Assembly: GCF_039525035.1 (NCBI RefSeq)
Contig: NZ_BAAAHE010000020.1
Span: 109,703-173,702 of the forward strand
DNA from: Sporichthya brevicatena
GTDB lineage: Bacteria; Actinomycetota; Actinomycetes; Sporichthyales; Sporichthyaceae
Length of the DNA stretch: 64,000 nucleotides
Reading direction: 5' to 3'
The notes below the pieces were generated by a model that was not told where the DNA came from, ran no database searches, and was given only the letters and a program-made list of their open reading frames with translations. Shown piece after piece: positions 16,964-25,415 of this stretch (position 1 is the first letter of the stretch; every line of letters begins with the position of its first letter). The translations under genes were made by a program, and so were the position numbers.

Positions 16964-17929
16964 ATGGACATCCGGCCGCGCCGGCTGCGGCGGACCCCGG
17001 CCATCCGGCGACTCGTCGCCGAGACCACCGTGGAGCCGCGGCAGCTGGTGCTGCCGATGTTCGTCGCCGAGGGCGCGACCGAGCCCCGGCCGATCGCGTC
17101 CATGCCCGGCGTCGTCCAGCACTCGCTGGACTCGCTGCGCAAGGCCGCGGTCGACGCGGTCGAGGCCGGTGTCGGCGGGCTGATGCTGTTCGGCGTCCCG
17201 CTGGAGAAGGACGCCACCGGCTCGGGCCTCGACGACCCGGACGGGATCCTCAACGTCGCGTTGCGCGAGCTCGCGGCCGAGGTCGGGGACGCCACCGTCC
17301 TGATGGCCGACCTGTGCCTGGACGAGTTCACCGACCACGGCCACTGCGGGGTGCTCACCCCGAACGGTGCCGTCGACAACGACGCGACCTTGGAGCGGTA
17401 CGCCGCCGGGGCGCTGGCGCAGGTCCGCGCCGGGGCGCACGTGCTCGGTCCGTCCGGGATGATGGACGGTCAGATCGCTTACGTGCGAAGGGCTTTGGAC
17501 GCCGAGGACTTTACCGACACCGTCCTGCTCGCCTACGCCGCGAAGTACGCCTCGGCCTTCTACGGGCCGTTCCGGGACGCCGTGCAGTCCTCGCTCACCG
17601 GGGACCGCAAGAGCTACCAGCAGGACCCCCGCAACGGCCGGGAGTCGTTGCGCGAGGTCGCGCTCGACATCGCCGAGGGCGCCGACATCGTCATGGTGAA
17701 GCCGGCCCTCGGGTACCTCGACGTCGTGCGGCAGGTCCGGGACGCGGTCGACGTCCCGGTCGCGGCGTACCAGGTCTCGGGCGAGTACGCGATGGTCGAG
17801 GCCGCGGCCGCCGCCGGTGTCCTGGAGCGGGAGCGGGTCATCGACGAGACCCTCGCCTCGATCCGCCGGGCCGGTGCGGACATCGTCCTCACCTACTGGG
17901 CCGTCGAGGCCGCGCGCCGGCTGCGCTGA
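16964..17929 (+). CDS. hemB: Porphobilinogen synthase (delta-aminolevulinate dehydratase)
   Basis: 321-residue HemB, which condenses two 5-aminolevulinates to porphobilinogen. Schiff-base lysines are Lys194 ([13 protein letters not shown]) and Lys246 ([12 protein letters not shown]). The metal site is a hybrid: [14 protein letters not shown] has Cys118 and Cys128 but Asp at 120, where fully zinc-dependent enzymes have a third Cys. It lies 13 bp after hemD and completes the run rex-hemA-hemC-hemD-hemB. Confidence 0.95.
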   Translation: MDIRPRRLRRTPAIRRLVAETTVEPRQLVLPMFVAEGATEPRPIASMPGVVQHSLDSLRKAAVDAVEAGVGGLMLFGVPLEKDATGSGLDDPDGILNVALRELAAEVGDATVLMADLCLDEFTDHGHCGVLTPNGAVDNDATLERYAAGALAQVRAGAHVLGPSGMMDGQIAYVRRALDAEDFTDTVLLAYAAKYASAFYGPFRDAVQSSLTGDRKSYQQDPRNGRESLREVALDIAEGADIVMVKPALGYLDVVRQVRDAVDVPVAAYQVSGEYAMVEAAAAAGVLERERVIDETLASIRRAGADIVLTYWAVEAARRLR

Positions 17930-17969
17930 TTCCGCTGGTCAGGGGCCTGCGCTGGGCCGTTCGGGTGGT

Positions 17970-17987
17970 CGCCGAAAATTCTCGGCG
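17970..17987 (+). terminator. Hairpin after hemB
   Basis: CGCCGA-aaattc-TCGGCG, 40 bp after the hemB stop. Short stem without a clear T-run; a possible operon end. Confidence 0.35.
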
Positions 17988-18095
17988 GTCGGTGTAAACC
18001 GCCTCGGTGGGCATGGCGTCTTCTCCGTGCGGACCGGGGCACGGGCCGCCGCCGGGAGCCACCCGGCGACGACTCATCACAAAGGACTTACGGCC

Positions 18096-18701
18096 ATGAC
18101 CCTCTCCACCAAGACCCGTCGCCGCGCCCTCGTCGGTGCCGTTGTCGCCGGCGTCGCCCTCACCGGCGTCGCGGTCACCTCGGCCAGCGCCGACCACACC
18201 GGCCGCTTCATCCCGAAGAGCGACCTGCCGCAGGCGTCGAAGTACACGCCGTGGACGGCGGCCAAGCCGAAGCCCGGCCTGCCGAACCCGATGTACACCT
18301 GCATCAAGGGGATCCTCCCGGCGGCGTCGTCCTCGCACCAGTCGTTCAGCTCCGACGGCAGCGCCGAGGCGCGCGAGATCATCACGATCACGAAGAACAC
18401 GAAGGCGGCGAAGAAGGCCGTCAACAAGCTCCGCAAGGCCGTCCGCGAGTGCGACAAGAAGGTCTCGGACGTCACCGGCATCGAGCGCGTCGGCAAGTGG
18501 GACAAGGTCGAGAACGGCCTGACCGTCCACGCCGTGTACTACGCGCCTCCCGGGTCGGAGTACAACTTCACGCTCTTCGGCATCGGCCGCGACGGCAAGA
18601 AGGTCGTCGTGACCACGTTCGGCGACATGGGCAAGAAGAAGGACGCTCCCCTGGCGGCCTTCTCCACCACCGCCAAGCGGGCGCTCGAGAAGGCCTTCTG
18701 A
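18096..18701 (+). CDS. Secreted protein, paralogue of the protein at 21959
   Basis: 201 residues with a typical signal peptide (basic TKTRRR, hydrophobic core, likely cleavage after SASA near residue 32). The mature part is Lys-rich, has two cysteines (MYTCIKGILPA and VRECDKK) and ends FSTTAKRALEKAF. It shares a layout with the secreted protein at 21959: a LPQ-S-Y motif, a first Cys before a LPA block, an AAxxxVxKLR helix before the second Cys, and a GRDGKKVVVTTFG-like strand. It is likely an extracytoplasmic sensor-type or binding domain with one disulfide (PknH-C-like folds look similar); function unknown. Confidence 0.75.
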   Translation: MTLSTKTRRRALVGAVVAGVALTGVAVTSASADHTGRFIPKSDLPQASKYTPWTAAKPKPGLPNPMYTCIKGILPAASSSHQSFSSDGSAEAREIITITKNTKAAKKAVNKLRKAVRECDKKVSDVTGIERVGKWDKVENGLTVHAVYYAPPGSEYNFTLFGIGRDGKKVVVTTFGDMGKKKDAPLAAFSTTAKRALEKAF

Positions 18702-18735
18702 CCCCTCCTCAGAACGTCTGGCGATCCGCGAACAG

Positions 18736-18770
18736 AAGCGCCCCGGGACCCCCAATCCCCCGGGGCGCTT
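18736..18770 (+). terminator. Strong GC-rich terminator hairpin
   Basis: Perfect 12-bp arms AAGCGCCCCGGG (18736-18747) and CCCGGGGCGCTT (18759-18770) followed by TT, 34 bp after the secreted-protein stop. The best intrinsic-terminator candidate in this part of the window. Confidence 0.75.
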
Positions 18771-18787
18771 TTCGCGTCCCCCTCGCT

Positions 18788-18877
18788 CTGCGGGATGACG
18801 TCCCGTGGGGGTGGGGTGTCGGCCCTCGTGCGGGCTGACAGGGGGTGTCCCCGGGACGTCATCCCGCAGGTGTCAGA
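18788..18877. repeat. Dispersed inverted repeat, family C, copy 1
   Basis: Perfect 18-bp inverted repeat CTGCGGGATGACGTCCCG (18788-18805) and its complement (18852-18869), enclosing GGGGTGTCGGCCCTCGTG and GCGGGCTGACA. The same sequences occur three times at 31407-31560. The right end runs over the TGA stop (18873-18875) of the neighbouring minus-strand gene. Confidence 0.8.
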
Positions 18878-19499
18878 GGCCGGGGAGGTCGGGGACGATC
18901 GAGCGGAGGCGGTCGGTCAGGGAGTCCTTGACCGCCTGGGTGACGGCGGCACTGATCTGCTGCTGGAGTCGGTTCGGCTGGTCGAGGTCGTCGAGCAGGC
19001 GGCGCAGGTCGAGGTCGGTGATCGCCCGGCGCAGGACGTCGTCGGTCTTCAGCGCGGCGTCGACGACGCGGTCGGGCAGGGCCCGGATGGCGGCCTTGAG
19101 GAACCGGTTGAGGTCGGCGTCGGCGAGGGCCTCGTCGGCGAGCGCGGACGCCGGCGGGAGCAGGTTCTCGCGCTTCATCCGCTCGACGGCGTCGAGCAGA
19201 CCGGCCCGGAGCTCGGCGTAGAGCGCCTCGGTGTGGTCGGTGCCCACGCCGAGGGTCAGGACGAGCTGTTCGCGGCTGACCCCGATCCGGCAGGCCGCGC
19301 CGTCGATGCCGTAGAGCACGAGCACCTCGCCGAGCGCCTCGATCGAGGTCGTCGACGCCGCGGTGACCACCCGCGGGACGCAGGGGTCCGCCGCCCGGGC
19401 CGGGACGAAGTCCCCGCCCCCGTTCGCGGTCTGGACCCCGAGCAGCCCGGCGACCAGGGCGACCGAGACCGCCGGCAGGACGAGTGCGCGTTGGTTCAC
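18873..19499 (-). CDS. Hypothetical secreted or membrane-anchored protein
   Basis: 208 residues beginning with a hydrophobic segment (about 5-24, ALVLPAVSVALVAGLLGV) that is either a signal peptide or an anchor, then DPCVPR and a second Cys (GAACRIG). The rest is helical and Leu/Asp-rich with no motif I recognise. The GTG start overlaps the MFS gene stop by four bases, so it is probably made together with the transporter and may be an exported accessory protein. Function unknown. Confidence 0.7.
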   Translation of the reverse strand: MNQRALVLPAVSVALVAGLLGVQTANGGGDFVPARAADPCVPRVVTAASTTSIEALGEVLVLYGIDGAACRIGVSREQLVLTLGVGTDHTEALYAELRAGLLDAVERMKRENLLPPASALADEALADADLNRFLKAAIRALPDRVVDAALKTDDVLRRAITDLDLRRLLDDLDQPNRLQQQISAAVTQAVKDSLTDRLRSIVPDLPGL

Positions 19500-20890
19500 C
19501 GCCCGCCCCCGTCCTGCACAAGAGATGTCATCTCCAGTGCACGGCGGCGGCGGGGGAGCGGGATCAGCGCGAGGAGCGCGGCGAGGGCGAGACCGGCGGC
19601 GATCAGGAACGAGTCCCGGAACGCCCGGGTGGCCGCGCGTTCGAGCTGGTTGTTCAGCGCGGCTTCGAGCCGGTCGGCCGCCACGCGTTCGGCGTCGCTG
19701 AGGCGGAGTTCGGCGAAGGCGGGGTGCAGGTCGGGCACACGGCCGCGCTCGGCCTGCAGACGCTCACCCAGGCTGCTCGCGAGCGCGATCTTGTCGTCGG
19801 GCTGCAGCGGTGCGTCCAGGATGAGACCGGTGATGGCCTCGGTCGCCGGGACCTCGGCGTCGCGCAGGTCGGCGGTGAACACCGGGGTCAGCAGCACCAG
19901 CCCGAGGACGACGCCGGCGTGCCGGGCGCCGATCGTCCAGCCGCCGTGCAGGGCGCGGGGGAAACGGTCACGCATCGCGGCGAAGGTGAGGGAGTCGACG
20001 GTCAGGCCGAGGCCGAGGCCGATCAGGGCCTGCGGGGCGATCGTCCAGCCCAGATGGGCGGACGGGGGCCAGGCCAGCGCGGCCAGGCCGCCGGCGATCA
20101 GGACGCACCCGGCCGCGGTCTCCGAGCGCGGGCCGCCGCGCACGAAGCGGGCGAGCGGGGGCGCGACGAACGCCGCGACCGGCACCACCGAGACCGCGAG
20201 CGCGGCCGTCGCGGGGGAGCGGCGCCAGCCCTCGACCAGCAGGAGGACGACGAGGAACAGGGCGGCGGTCAGGGCGGCGGAGAGCAGGATCAGCGCGATG
20301 TTCGGCGCCCCGGCCGGGCGTTCCCGGGTCGGCGAGGGCGCCCGGGGTGCGCGGATCGTCAGGGCTGCCGGCACCGCGAGCACCGCGATCGGGACCTGGA
20401 CGACGAAGATCGACTGCCACGAGATCGCCTCGGTGAGCAGGCCGCCGGCGAACGGTCCGGCCGCCGTCCCGATCACGCCGGCGGCGGTCCAGCGGGCGAG
20501 GCCGCGGCGTTCGTCGAGCGCGGCGACCAGCAGTTCCAGGCAGCCCACCAGCGCGAACGCGCCGCCGAGGGCCTGGATCGAACGCGCGGCGATGAGGACC
20601 TCCATCGTCGACGCGAGCGCGCAGGCGGCGGAGGCGAGGGCGAAGACGGCGATCCCGATCGCCGCCAGCGGTGTGGGGTTGCGGTGGCTGAGGACCCACG
20701 CGGCCGGGACGGCGGCGATCGCGAGCACGAGGTTGTAGGCGATCAGCACCCACGCGACCTCGGAGACCGTGCCGTCGAGCTCCCGCAGGATCTCCGGCAG
20801 CGCGAGCGTGACGATCGCCGAGTCGGCGAGAACCGTCCCGACCGTGAACGCCAGCAGCGGGACGACGGCGCGCCGGGCCAGGGTCGGCAT
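19496..20890 (-). CDS. MFS transporter (DHA2-like drug/H+ antiporter)
   Basis: 464-residue major facilitator with about 12-14 hydrophobic segments. The start AVVPLLAFTVGTVLADSAIV and WVLIAYNLVLAIAAVPAAWV resemble DHA2 exporters (motif D region), and RSIQALGGAFALVG resembles motif C-region helices. A long hydrophilic loop near residues 345-425 is atypical and Ala/Glu-rich. The last ten residues (MTSLVQDGGGR) are encoded by a family D palindrome (19515-19541). Likely exports a hydrophobic compound; substrate unknown. Confidence 0.85.
   Translation of the reverse strand: MPTLARRAVVPLLAFTVGTVLADSAIVTLALPEILRELDGTVSEVAWVLIAYNLVLAIAAVPAAWVLSHRNPTPLAAIGIAVFALASAACALASTMEVLIAARSIQALGGAFALVGCLELLVAALDERRGLARWTAAGVIGTAAGPFAGGLLTEAISWQSIFVVQVPIAVLAVPAALTIRAPRAPSPTRERPAGAPNIALILLSAALTAALFLVVLLLVEGWRRSPATAALAVSVVPVAAFVAPPLARFVRGGPRSETAAGCVLIAGGLAALAWPPSAHLGWTIAPQALIGLGLGLTVDSLTFAAMRDRFPRALHGGWTIGARHAGVVLGLVLLTPVFTADLRDAEVPATEAITGLILDAPLQPDDKIALASSLGERLQAERGRVPDLHPAFAELRLSDAERVAADRLEAALNNQLERAATRAFRDSFLIAAGLALAALLALIPLPRRRRALEMTSLVQDGGGR
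19515..19541. repeat. Palindrome family D, copy 1, inside the MFS 3' end
   Basis: 27 bp whose core GAGATG-T-CATCTC is flanked by TGCAC and GTGCA. It differs by two arm mismatches from the perfect palindrome at 59123-59149. It is translated as part of the MFS C-terminus. Confidence 0.7.
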
Positions 20891-20896
20891 CGCGGG

Positions 20897-21682
20897 CTAC
20901 TGCGGGGTGACGAAGCCGGGTCGGACGTTGCGGTCGGGCGCGAAGTCGTCCTCGTCGACGTAGGACAGGATGACCGCGCCCATCACGCACAGCGCGATCC
21001 CGGCGACCGCCATGGCGACGTCGCGCGGGAGGCGGCGACGGGCCGGGTCGCCGGAGGCCGCCGCGTCACCGCCGGCCGAGAGCGTGACCTCGCCGGCGAG
21101 GGCGGGGGTGCCGTCCGCGGTCTGCGTGAGGTCGCCGGCGGCGAGCAGGTCTGACCCCTCGGTGAGGACGAACTCGAAGACGTCGATCTTCGGAGCGGCC
21201 TCCCCGGCGGCGCTCCCGGCCAGCTTGGGGCTCTCGTCGAACCACGGGTGCGACGCGGCGCGGGTCTCCCGGAACGAGGGGGCGATCTGCTCCAGCGCCG
21301 GGCACTCGGGGCCGATCAGGACGCGGTTGCCGGCGGCGTCCTGCAGGGCGAAGGGGGCGGGGGCGTAGCGGTCCACGGTCGCGCGGCGGCCGTTGACGGA
21401 CACCGTCTGCGTCGCGAGGAACCAGACGCACTCCGACTCCGACAACGGCGCGCGGTAGGGCCCGTCGGGGCCGGCGGCGACGGTCCCGCGGACGACGACC
21501 CGCGGCGCCCCGTACTTCGACTTCGCCGACCGGGCGGCCCGCTCGGGGAGCTTGGCGATCTCCTCGACCCCACGGCCGGGGAGCAGTTTGAGGGTCAGCG
21601 CCGACCCCATGGCGCCCAGCAGGCCGATGATCGCCAGGAAGGACCCGGTGAGCACGGAGAGCAGGCCGATCAGGGTGCGCAT
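20897..21682 (-). CDS. GIDE-domain membrane protein (mulan-like BAM domain, no RING)
   Basis: 261 residues with TM-domain-TM topology: an N-terminal membrane segment (LLSVLTGSFLAIIGLLGAMG), a soluble domain, and a C-terminal segment (VAMAVAGIALCVMGAVILSYV). The soluble domain carries the GIDE/BAM pattern: RGTVAAGPDGPYRAPLSESE followed by CVWFLATQTV, as in the region next to the membrane of the eukaryotic mitochondrial ligase mulan/GIDE. No RING finger is present, so ubiquitin-ligase activity is not implied. The ATG at 21682 starts right before the first membrane helix. Role unknown. Confidence 0.75.
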   Translation of the reverse strand: MRTLIGLLSVLTGSFLAIIGLLGAMGSALTLKLLPGRGVEEIAKLPERAARSAKSKYGAPRVVVRGTVAAGPDGPYRAPLSESECVWFLATQTVSVNGRRATVDRYAPAPFALQDAAGNRVLIGPECPALEQIAPSFRETRAASHPWFDESPKLAGSAAGEAAPKIDVFEFVLTEGSDLLAAGDLTQTADGTPALAGEVTLSAGGDAAASGDPARRRLPRDVAMAVAGIALCVMGAVILSYVDEDDFAPDRNVRPGFVTPQ

Positions 21683-21958
21683 CCGGCCACGGTAGTGAGG
21701 TGGCGAGATGGTCCGATCGACCGACCCTGACGGTGAGGAAAAGGTGCCGTCCGATATGCCCGGCCCGGGCGGGCTGCTGGCGTATCGTCCCGACTTGGGT
21801 GTTCGACGCGCGGTATCCGCACCGTCACCGTCCGCCGATTTTGCCGAGCAGGTGTTCACGAACGGCGCACAGGGGCAACCGGGACCGGCGCACGATGCGT
21901 CTGACCCCGCATTCGGGTCGTGACAGACCGCCGCACCACCGCCAGGAGTGAGACACAG

Positions 21959-22669
21959 ATGACGACGCTGCGAATCCGAGGCCGGATCGCGACCGCCGCG
22001 CTCGCGCTCTGCGCTGCCGGCACCGCGTTCGGTGGACTCGTGGCCGGTCTCGGTGTCCCGGCCGCCGCGACCGACGTCGCGGCTCCGGCGCCGTCGGAGA
22101 AGCAGGAGATCGGCGTGGGCGTCTCGCGCCTGCCCTCGTTCCTGAAGACCTCGCAGCTCCCGCAGGGCAGCCGGTACGGCAAGTGGAAGGCCAGCGGCGT
22201 CTACACGGGCACGCCCCGCAACCCGAAGTTCTGCCTCGGGCACGACGTCCTGCCGGCCGCCGAGACGCGTTACCGCACCTACCGCGGGAAGAAGAACGTC
22301 GCGGCCGAGGAGTTCGTGACGATCGCCGACAACGAGGCCGCCGCCGCGGCGCTGGTCTCGAAGCTCCGGACCCAGATCCAGGGCTGCTACTCCGAGTGGC
22401 TCGACGCCGACATCCCGCAGTACCGCGAGGGCAAGCGCAGCGCCTCCTGGAAGCGGTACAACACCTACGCGGTCGAGGACGGGATGACCGTCATCGGCGT
22501 CTTCACCGTCCCGCCGAAGGGCTTCGTGAAGACCACCCACCTCTACGCGGTCGGCCGCGACGGCGCGATGGTCGTCGTGCTCCACCTCGGCGTCCCCGGG
22601 GGCAAGGCGAAGGCCCCGGCCGCAAAGTTCACGACCGCCGGCGCCACGGCGCTCCGCCAGGCGCTCTGA
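21959..22669 (+). CDS. Secreted protein, paralogue of the protein at 18096
   Basis: 236 residues with a signal peptide (basic RIRGR, hydrophobic core, AAA-rich cleavage zone near residue 40). Mature features match the 18096 protein: TSQLPQGSRYGKW, NPKFCLGHDVLPA, a helix with LVSKLRTQIQGC, VEDGMTVIGVF and GRDGAMVVVLHLG, ending TTAGATALRQAL. Two cysteines could form a disulfide. The ATG at 21959 has AGGAG 10 bases upstream; a longer GTG start at 21920 is less likely. It probably belongs to a family of secreted sensor-type proteins. Confidence 0.78.
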   Translation: MTTLRIRGRIATAALALCAAGTAFGGLVAGLGVPAAATDVAAPAPSEKQEIGVGVSRLPSFLKTSQLPQGSRYGKWKASGVYTGTPRNPKFCLGHDVLPAAETRYRTYRGKKNVAAEEFVTIADNEAAAAALVSKLRTQIQGCYSEWLDADIPQYREGKRSASWKRYNTYAVEDGMTVIGVFTVPPKGFVKTTHLYAVGRDGAMVVVLHLGVPGGKAKAPAAKFTTAGATALRQAL

Positions 22670-22731
22670 CCCGGCGGCTCACTGACCCACCTCGCAGCAC
22701 CGGCGCCCGTGCACCCGGCGCGCCGCCCCGG

Positions 22732-22767
22732 AACCCCCGGTGGAGATGTCATCTCCATCGGGGGTTT
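22732..22767 (+). terminator. Terminator built on a family D palindrome
   Basis: Arms AACCCCCGGTGGAGATG and its complement (one mismatch) around a single T, followed by TTT. Its GGAGATG-T-CATCTCC core is shared with 19515-19541 and 59123-59149. It lies 60 bp after the secreted-protein stop and before hsp20. Confidence 0.75.
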
Positions 22768-22863
22768 CGACTGTCCGGAATAGAGCGGCCTCGGCTCAAG
22801 TTTTCTGCGGTACAGACAGTGAACCTCCGCCGGGACATCGGCGGTCGCAGAGGAGTGAGTTCG

Positions 22864-23319
22864 ATGAGTTACCTGGTTGCTTCCCGTCGCCGCGATCCGC
22901 TCGCGGAGTGGTTCTCCCCGTTCCGCACCGTCTTCCCGGCCGTCCCGCCGGCCCGCGCGAACGCGGCGTGGTCGCCGTCCGCCGAGGTCGTGCGCGAGGG
23001 CGACGACGCGCTGGTCCGCGTGGAGGTCCCGGGTGTGACGCCCGAGGACATCACGGTCGAGGTGGCCGACGGCCGCCTGGTGGTCTCCGGGGAACGGCGG
23101 GACGAGCGCGCCGAGGAGCAGGACGGCCGCACCGTCCGCGAGATCCGCTACGGCACCTTCCGCCGGAGCTTCGCGCTCCCGGCCCGCATCGGGCAGGACG
23201 CGATCAGCGCGTCCTACGACGCGGGCGTTCTGACCGTGAAGGTCGCCGGGGTCTACGCCGGCTCCGAACCGGTCCGGATCCCGGTCTCGGGCACGGCCCC
23301 GGCCGCCGTCGAGGCCTGA
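22864..23319 (+). CDS. Hsp20/alpha-crystallin family small heat shock protein
   Basis: 151-residue small heat shock protein that should hold unfolding proteins as oligomers. The alpha-crystallin domain runs from about residue 40 (DALVRVEVPGVTPEDITVEV) through LVVSGERRDE to GTFRRSFALP, and ends with the conserved SASYDAGVLTVKV (A-x-x-x-n-GvL signature). The N-terminal arm RDPLAEWFSPFRTVFP is typical. ATG 22864 follows a GAGGAG seven bases upstream. Single-gene unit; no HAIR/CIRCE site was recognised. Confidence 0.93.
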   Translation: MSYLVASRRRDPLAEWFSPFRTVFPAVPPARANAAWSPSAEVVREGDDALVRVEVPGVTPEDITVEVADGRLVVSGERRDERAEEQDGRTVREIRYGTFRRSFALPARIGQDAISASYDAGVLTVKVAGVYAGSEPVRIPVSGTAPAAVEA

Positions 23320-23328
23320 CCCTCCGTT

Positions 23329-23372
23329 GCGTCCGACGCGGTGGTCGCTGCTGCGGCCACCTCGTCGGACGC
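23329..23372. repeat. Dispersed inverted repeat, family E, copy 1
   Basis: Arms GCGTCCGACGCGGTGGTCG and its near-complement (two mismatches) between hsp20 and hemL. A diverged copy lies at 49839-49882 before menC. Possible hairpin terminator for hsp20. Confidence 0.7.
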
Positions 23373-23445
23373 GCGCGTGTGTGGCCTCGGTTACCTGCGC
23401 GGCTGCGGGGTCGGGGCACCAAGGGACGTCTGAAACGATGCCGGG

Positions 23446-24768
23446 GTGAGTGCCCCGAAGGAGTACCCCGCCGCTGCGCCCGCGTCCGCCGCGCTGTTCG
23501 AGCGCGCCCGCGCGGTGATTCCGGGCGGCGTGAACTCGCCGGTGCGCGCGTTCGGCGCGGTCGGCGGGACGCCCCGGTTCATGGCCGCGGGCCGCGGGCC
23601 GTACCTGGTCGACGCGGACGGTCGGGACTACGTCGACCTGATCTGCTCCTGGGGCCCGCTGATCCTGGGTCACGCGCACCCCGACGTCCTCGCCGCGGTT
23701 CAGGCCGCGGCCACGACGGGCACCTCGTTCGGTGCGCCCACCGAGGGTGAGGTGCTGCTCGCGGAGGAGATCGTCGCGCGGGTGGCGCCGGTCGAGCAGG
23801 TCCGGCTCGTGTCCTCCGGCACCGAGGCGACGATGTCGGCGGTCCGCCTCGCGCGCGGGTTCACCGGCCGCCCGAAGGTCATCAAGTTCGCCGGCTGCTA
23901 CCACGGTCACGTCGACGCGCTGCTCGCCGCGGCCGGCTCCGGCCTCGCGACGTTCGCGCTGCCCGACACCCCCGGAGTGACGGGGGCTCAGACCGGCGAC
24001 ACGATCGTGCTGCCCTACAACGACCTCGACGAGGTCGCCGGTGCGTTCGCCGCGAACGAGGGTCAGATCGCCGCCGTCATCACCGAGGCCGCGCCGGGGA
24101 ACATGGGCGTCGTCCCGCCCGTACCGGGCTTCACCGCCGGCCTCAAGCGGCTGTGCCAGGCGCACGGCGCACTGCTGATCTCCGACGAGGTCATGACCGG
24201 CTTCCGCGCCGGGCCCGCCGGCTGGTGGGGCCTCGAGGGCGTGGACGCCGACCTGTTCACCTTCGGCAAGGTCATGGGCGGCGGCTTCCCCGCCGCGGCG
24301 TTCGGTGGTCGCGCCGACGTCATGGGCCACCTCGCGCCGGCCGGGCCGGTCTACCAGGCCGGGACACTGTCGGGGAATCCCGTCGCCGTCGCCGCCGGGC
24401 TCGCGACGCTGCGTGGCTGCACCCCCGAGGTCTACGAGCACCTGACCAAGGCCGGGGAGGCCGTCGCGTCCGCGGCGTCCGACGCCCTGTCCGCGGCGGG
24501 TGTCCCGCACCGCGTGCAGTTCGCCGGGACGATGTTCTCGGTCTTCTTCATCGACGCACCGGTGCGCAACTACGACGACGCCCGCGCGCAGAACGTCCCG
24601 GCGTTCAACGCGTTCTTCCACGCGATGCTCGACCGCGGCGTGTACCTGCCGCCGTCGGCGTTCGAGGCGTGGTTCCTGTCCGCGGCCCACGACGACGAGG
24701 CCGTCAACCGCATCCTCGACGCGCTGCCGCACGCCGCGCGGGCCGCCGCGGAGGTCGCACCGGCATGA
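23446..24768 (+). CDS. hemL: Glutamate-1-semialdehyde 2,1-aminomutase
   Basis: 440-residue PLP enzyme that converts glutamate-1-semialdehyde to 5-aminolevulinate, the step after HemA. Class III aminotransferase features: [42 protein letters not shown] and the PLP lysine Lys275 in [18 protein letters not shown]. The start is GTG 23446. The stop overlaps the ATG of the histidine phosphatase gene, beginning the operon hemL-phosphatase-ccdA-resB-ccsB, which joins heme supply to cytochrome c maturation. Confidence 0.95.
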   Translation: MSAPKEYPAAAPASAALFERARAVIPGGVNSPVRAFGAVGGTPRFMAAGRGPYLVDADGRDYVDLICSWGPLILGHAHPDVLAAVQAAATTGTSFGAPTEGEVLLAEEIVARVAPVEQVRLVSSGTEATMSAVRLARGFTGRPKVIKFAGCYHGHVDALLAAAGSGLATFALPDTPGVTGAQTGDTIVLPYNDLDEVAGAFAANEGQIAAVITEAAPGNMGVVPPVPGFTAGLKRLCQAHGALLISDEVMTGFRAGPAGWWGLEGVDADLFTFGKVMGGGFPAAAFGGRADVMGHLAPAGPVYQAGTLSGNPVAVAAGLATLRGCTPEVYEHLTKAGEAVASAASDALSAAGVPHRVQFAGTMFSVFFIDAPVRNYDDARAQNVPAFNAFFHAMLDRGVYLPPSAFEAWFLSAAHDDEAVNRILDALPHAARAAAEVAPA

Positions 24769-25415
24769 GCACGCACACGATCGTCCACCTCGTCCGCCAC
24801 GGGGAGGTCCACAACCCCGAGGGCGTCCTCTACGGGCGGCTGCCGGACTTCCACCTCTCCGAGCTCGGCCGCAAGATGGCCGAGCGGGTCGCGGAATCCT
24901 TTGCCGGCAAGGACATTGCGGCGGTCGTGAGCTCGCCGCTCGAGCGCGCGCAGGAGACGGCCGCACCGGTCGCCGCGGCGTTCGACCTGCCGATCCACAT
25001 CGACGAGCGGCTGATCGAGACCGCGAACTACTTCGAGGGCAAGACCTTCGGCGTGGGTGACGGCTCGCTGCGTCGTCCGACGCACTGGCCGAAGCTGTGG
25101 AACCCGTTCCGGCCGTCGTGGGGTGAGCCCTACGTGAAGGTCGCGCAGCGGATGCTCGACGCCGCCGCGGCCGCGCGGGACCTCGCGCCCGGCCACGAGA
25201 TCGTCTGCGTCAGCCACCAGCTGCCGATCTGGATCGCGCGCCAGCGCATCGAGGGCAACCGCCTCTGGCACGACCCGCGCAAGCGGCAGTGCGGGCTCGC
25301 GAGCGTGACGTCGATCCGCTACGAGGGCGAGAAGATCCGCGGGCTCTCCTACTCCGAGCCGGCGGCCGACCTCGTGCCGATCAAGCCGGGCAAGGGTTTC
25401 AGCGCAGGCGCGTGA
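24765..25415 (+). CDS. Histidine phosphatase family protein
   Basis: 216-residue phosphoglycerate-mutase-like phosphatase. The catalytic motif is [20 protein letters not shown] (His in RHGE), the later [11 protein letters not shown] supplies the phosphate-binding Arg, and the second His is in [13 protein letters not shown]. Mycobacterial Rv0525 occupies the same place between hemL and the cytochrome c genes. Substrate unknown. In the mycobacterial arrangement a ResA-like thioredoxin follows; here the stop overlaps the ccdA start instead. Confidence 0.9.
   Translation: MSTHTIVHLVRHGEVHNPEGVLYGRLPDFHLSELGRKMAERVAESFAGKDIAAVVSSPLERAQETAAPVAAAFDLPIHIDERLIETANYFEGKTFGVGDGSLRRPTHWPKLWNPFRPSWGEPYVKVAQRMLDAAAAARDLAPGHEIVCVSHQLPIWIARQRIEGNRLWHDPRKRQCGLASVTSIRYEGEKIRGLSYSEPAADLVPIKPGKGFSAGA

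Noticed and set aside
14386-17379. A 997-codon open frame on the minus strand opposite hemC, hemD and hemB
   Set aside because: It lies opposite three well-identified genes and its translation is low-complexity Arg/Ser/Ala sequence without motifs, as expected from GC-rich antisense frames.
22543-24966. An 807-codon minus-strand open frame over hsp20 and hemL
   Set aside because: Antisense shadow; hemL and Hsp20 motifs are on the plus strand.
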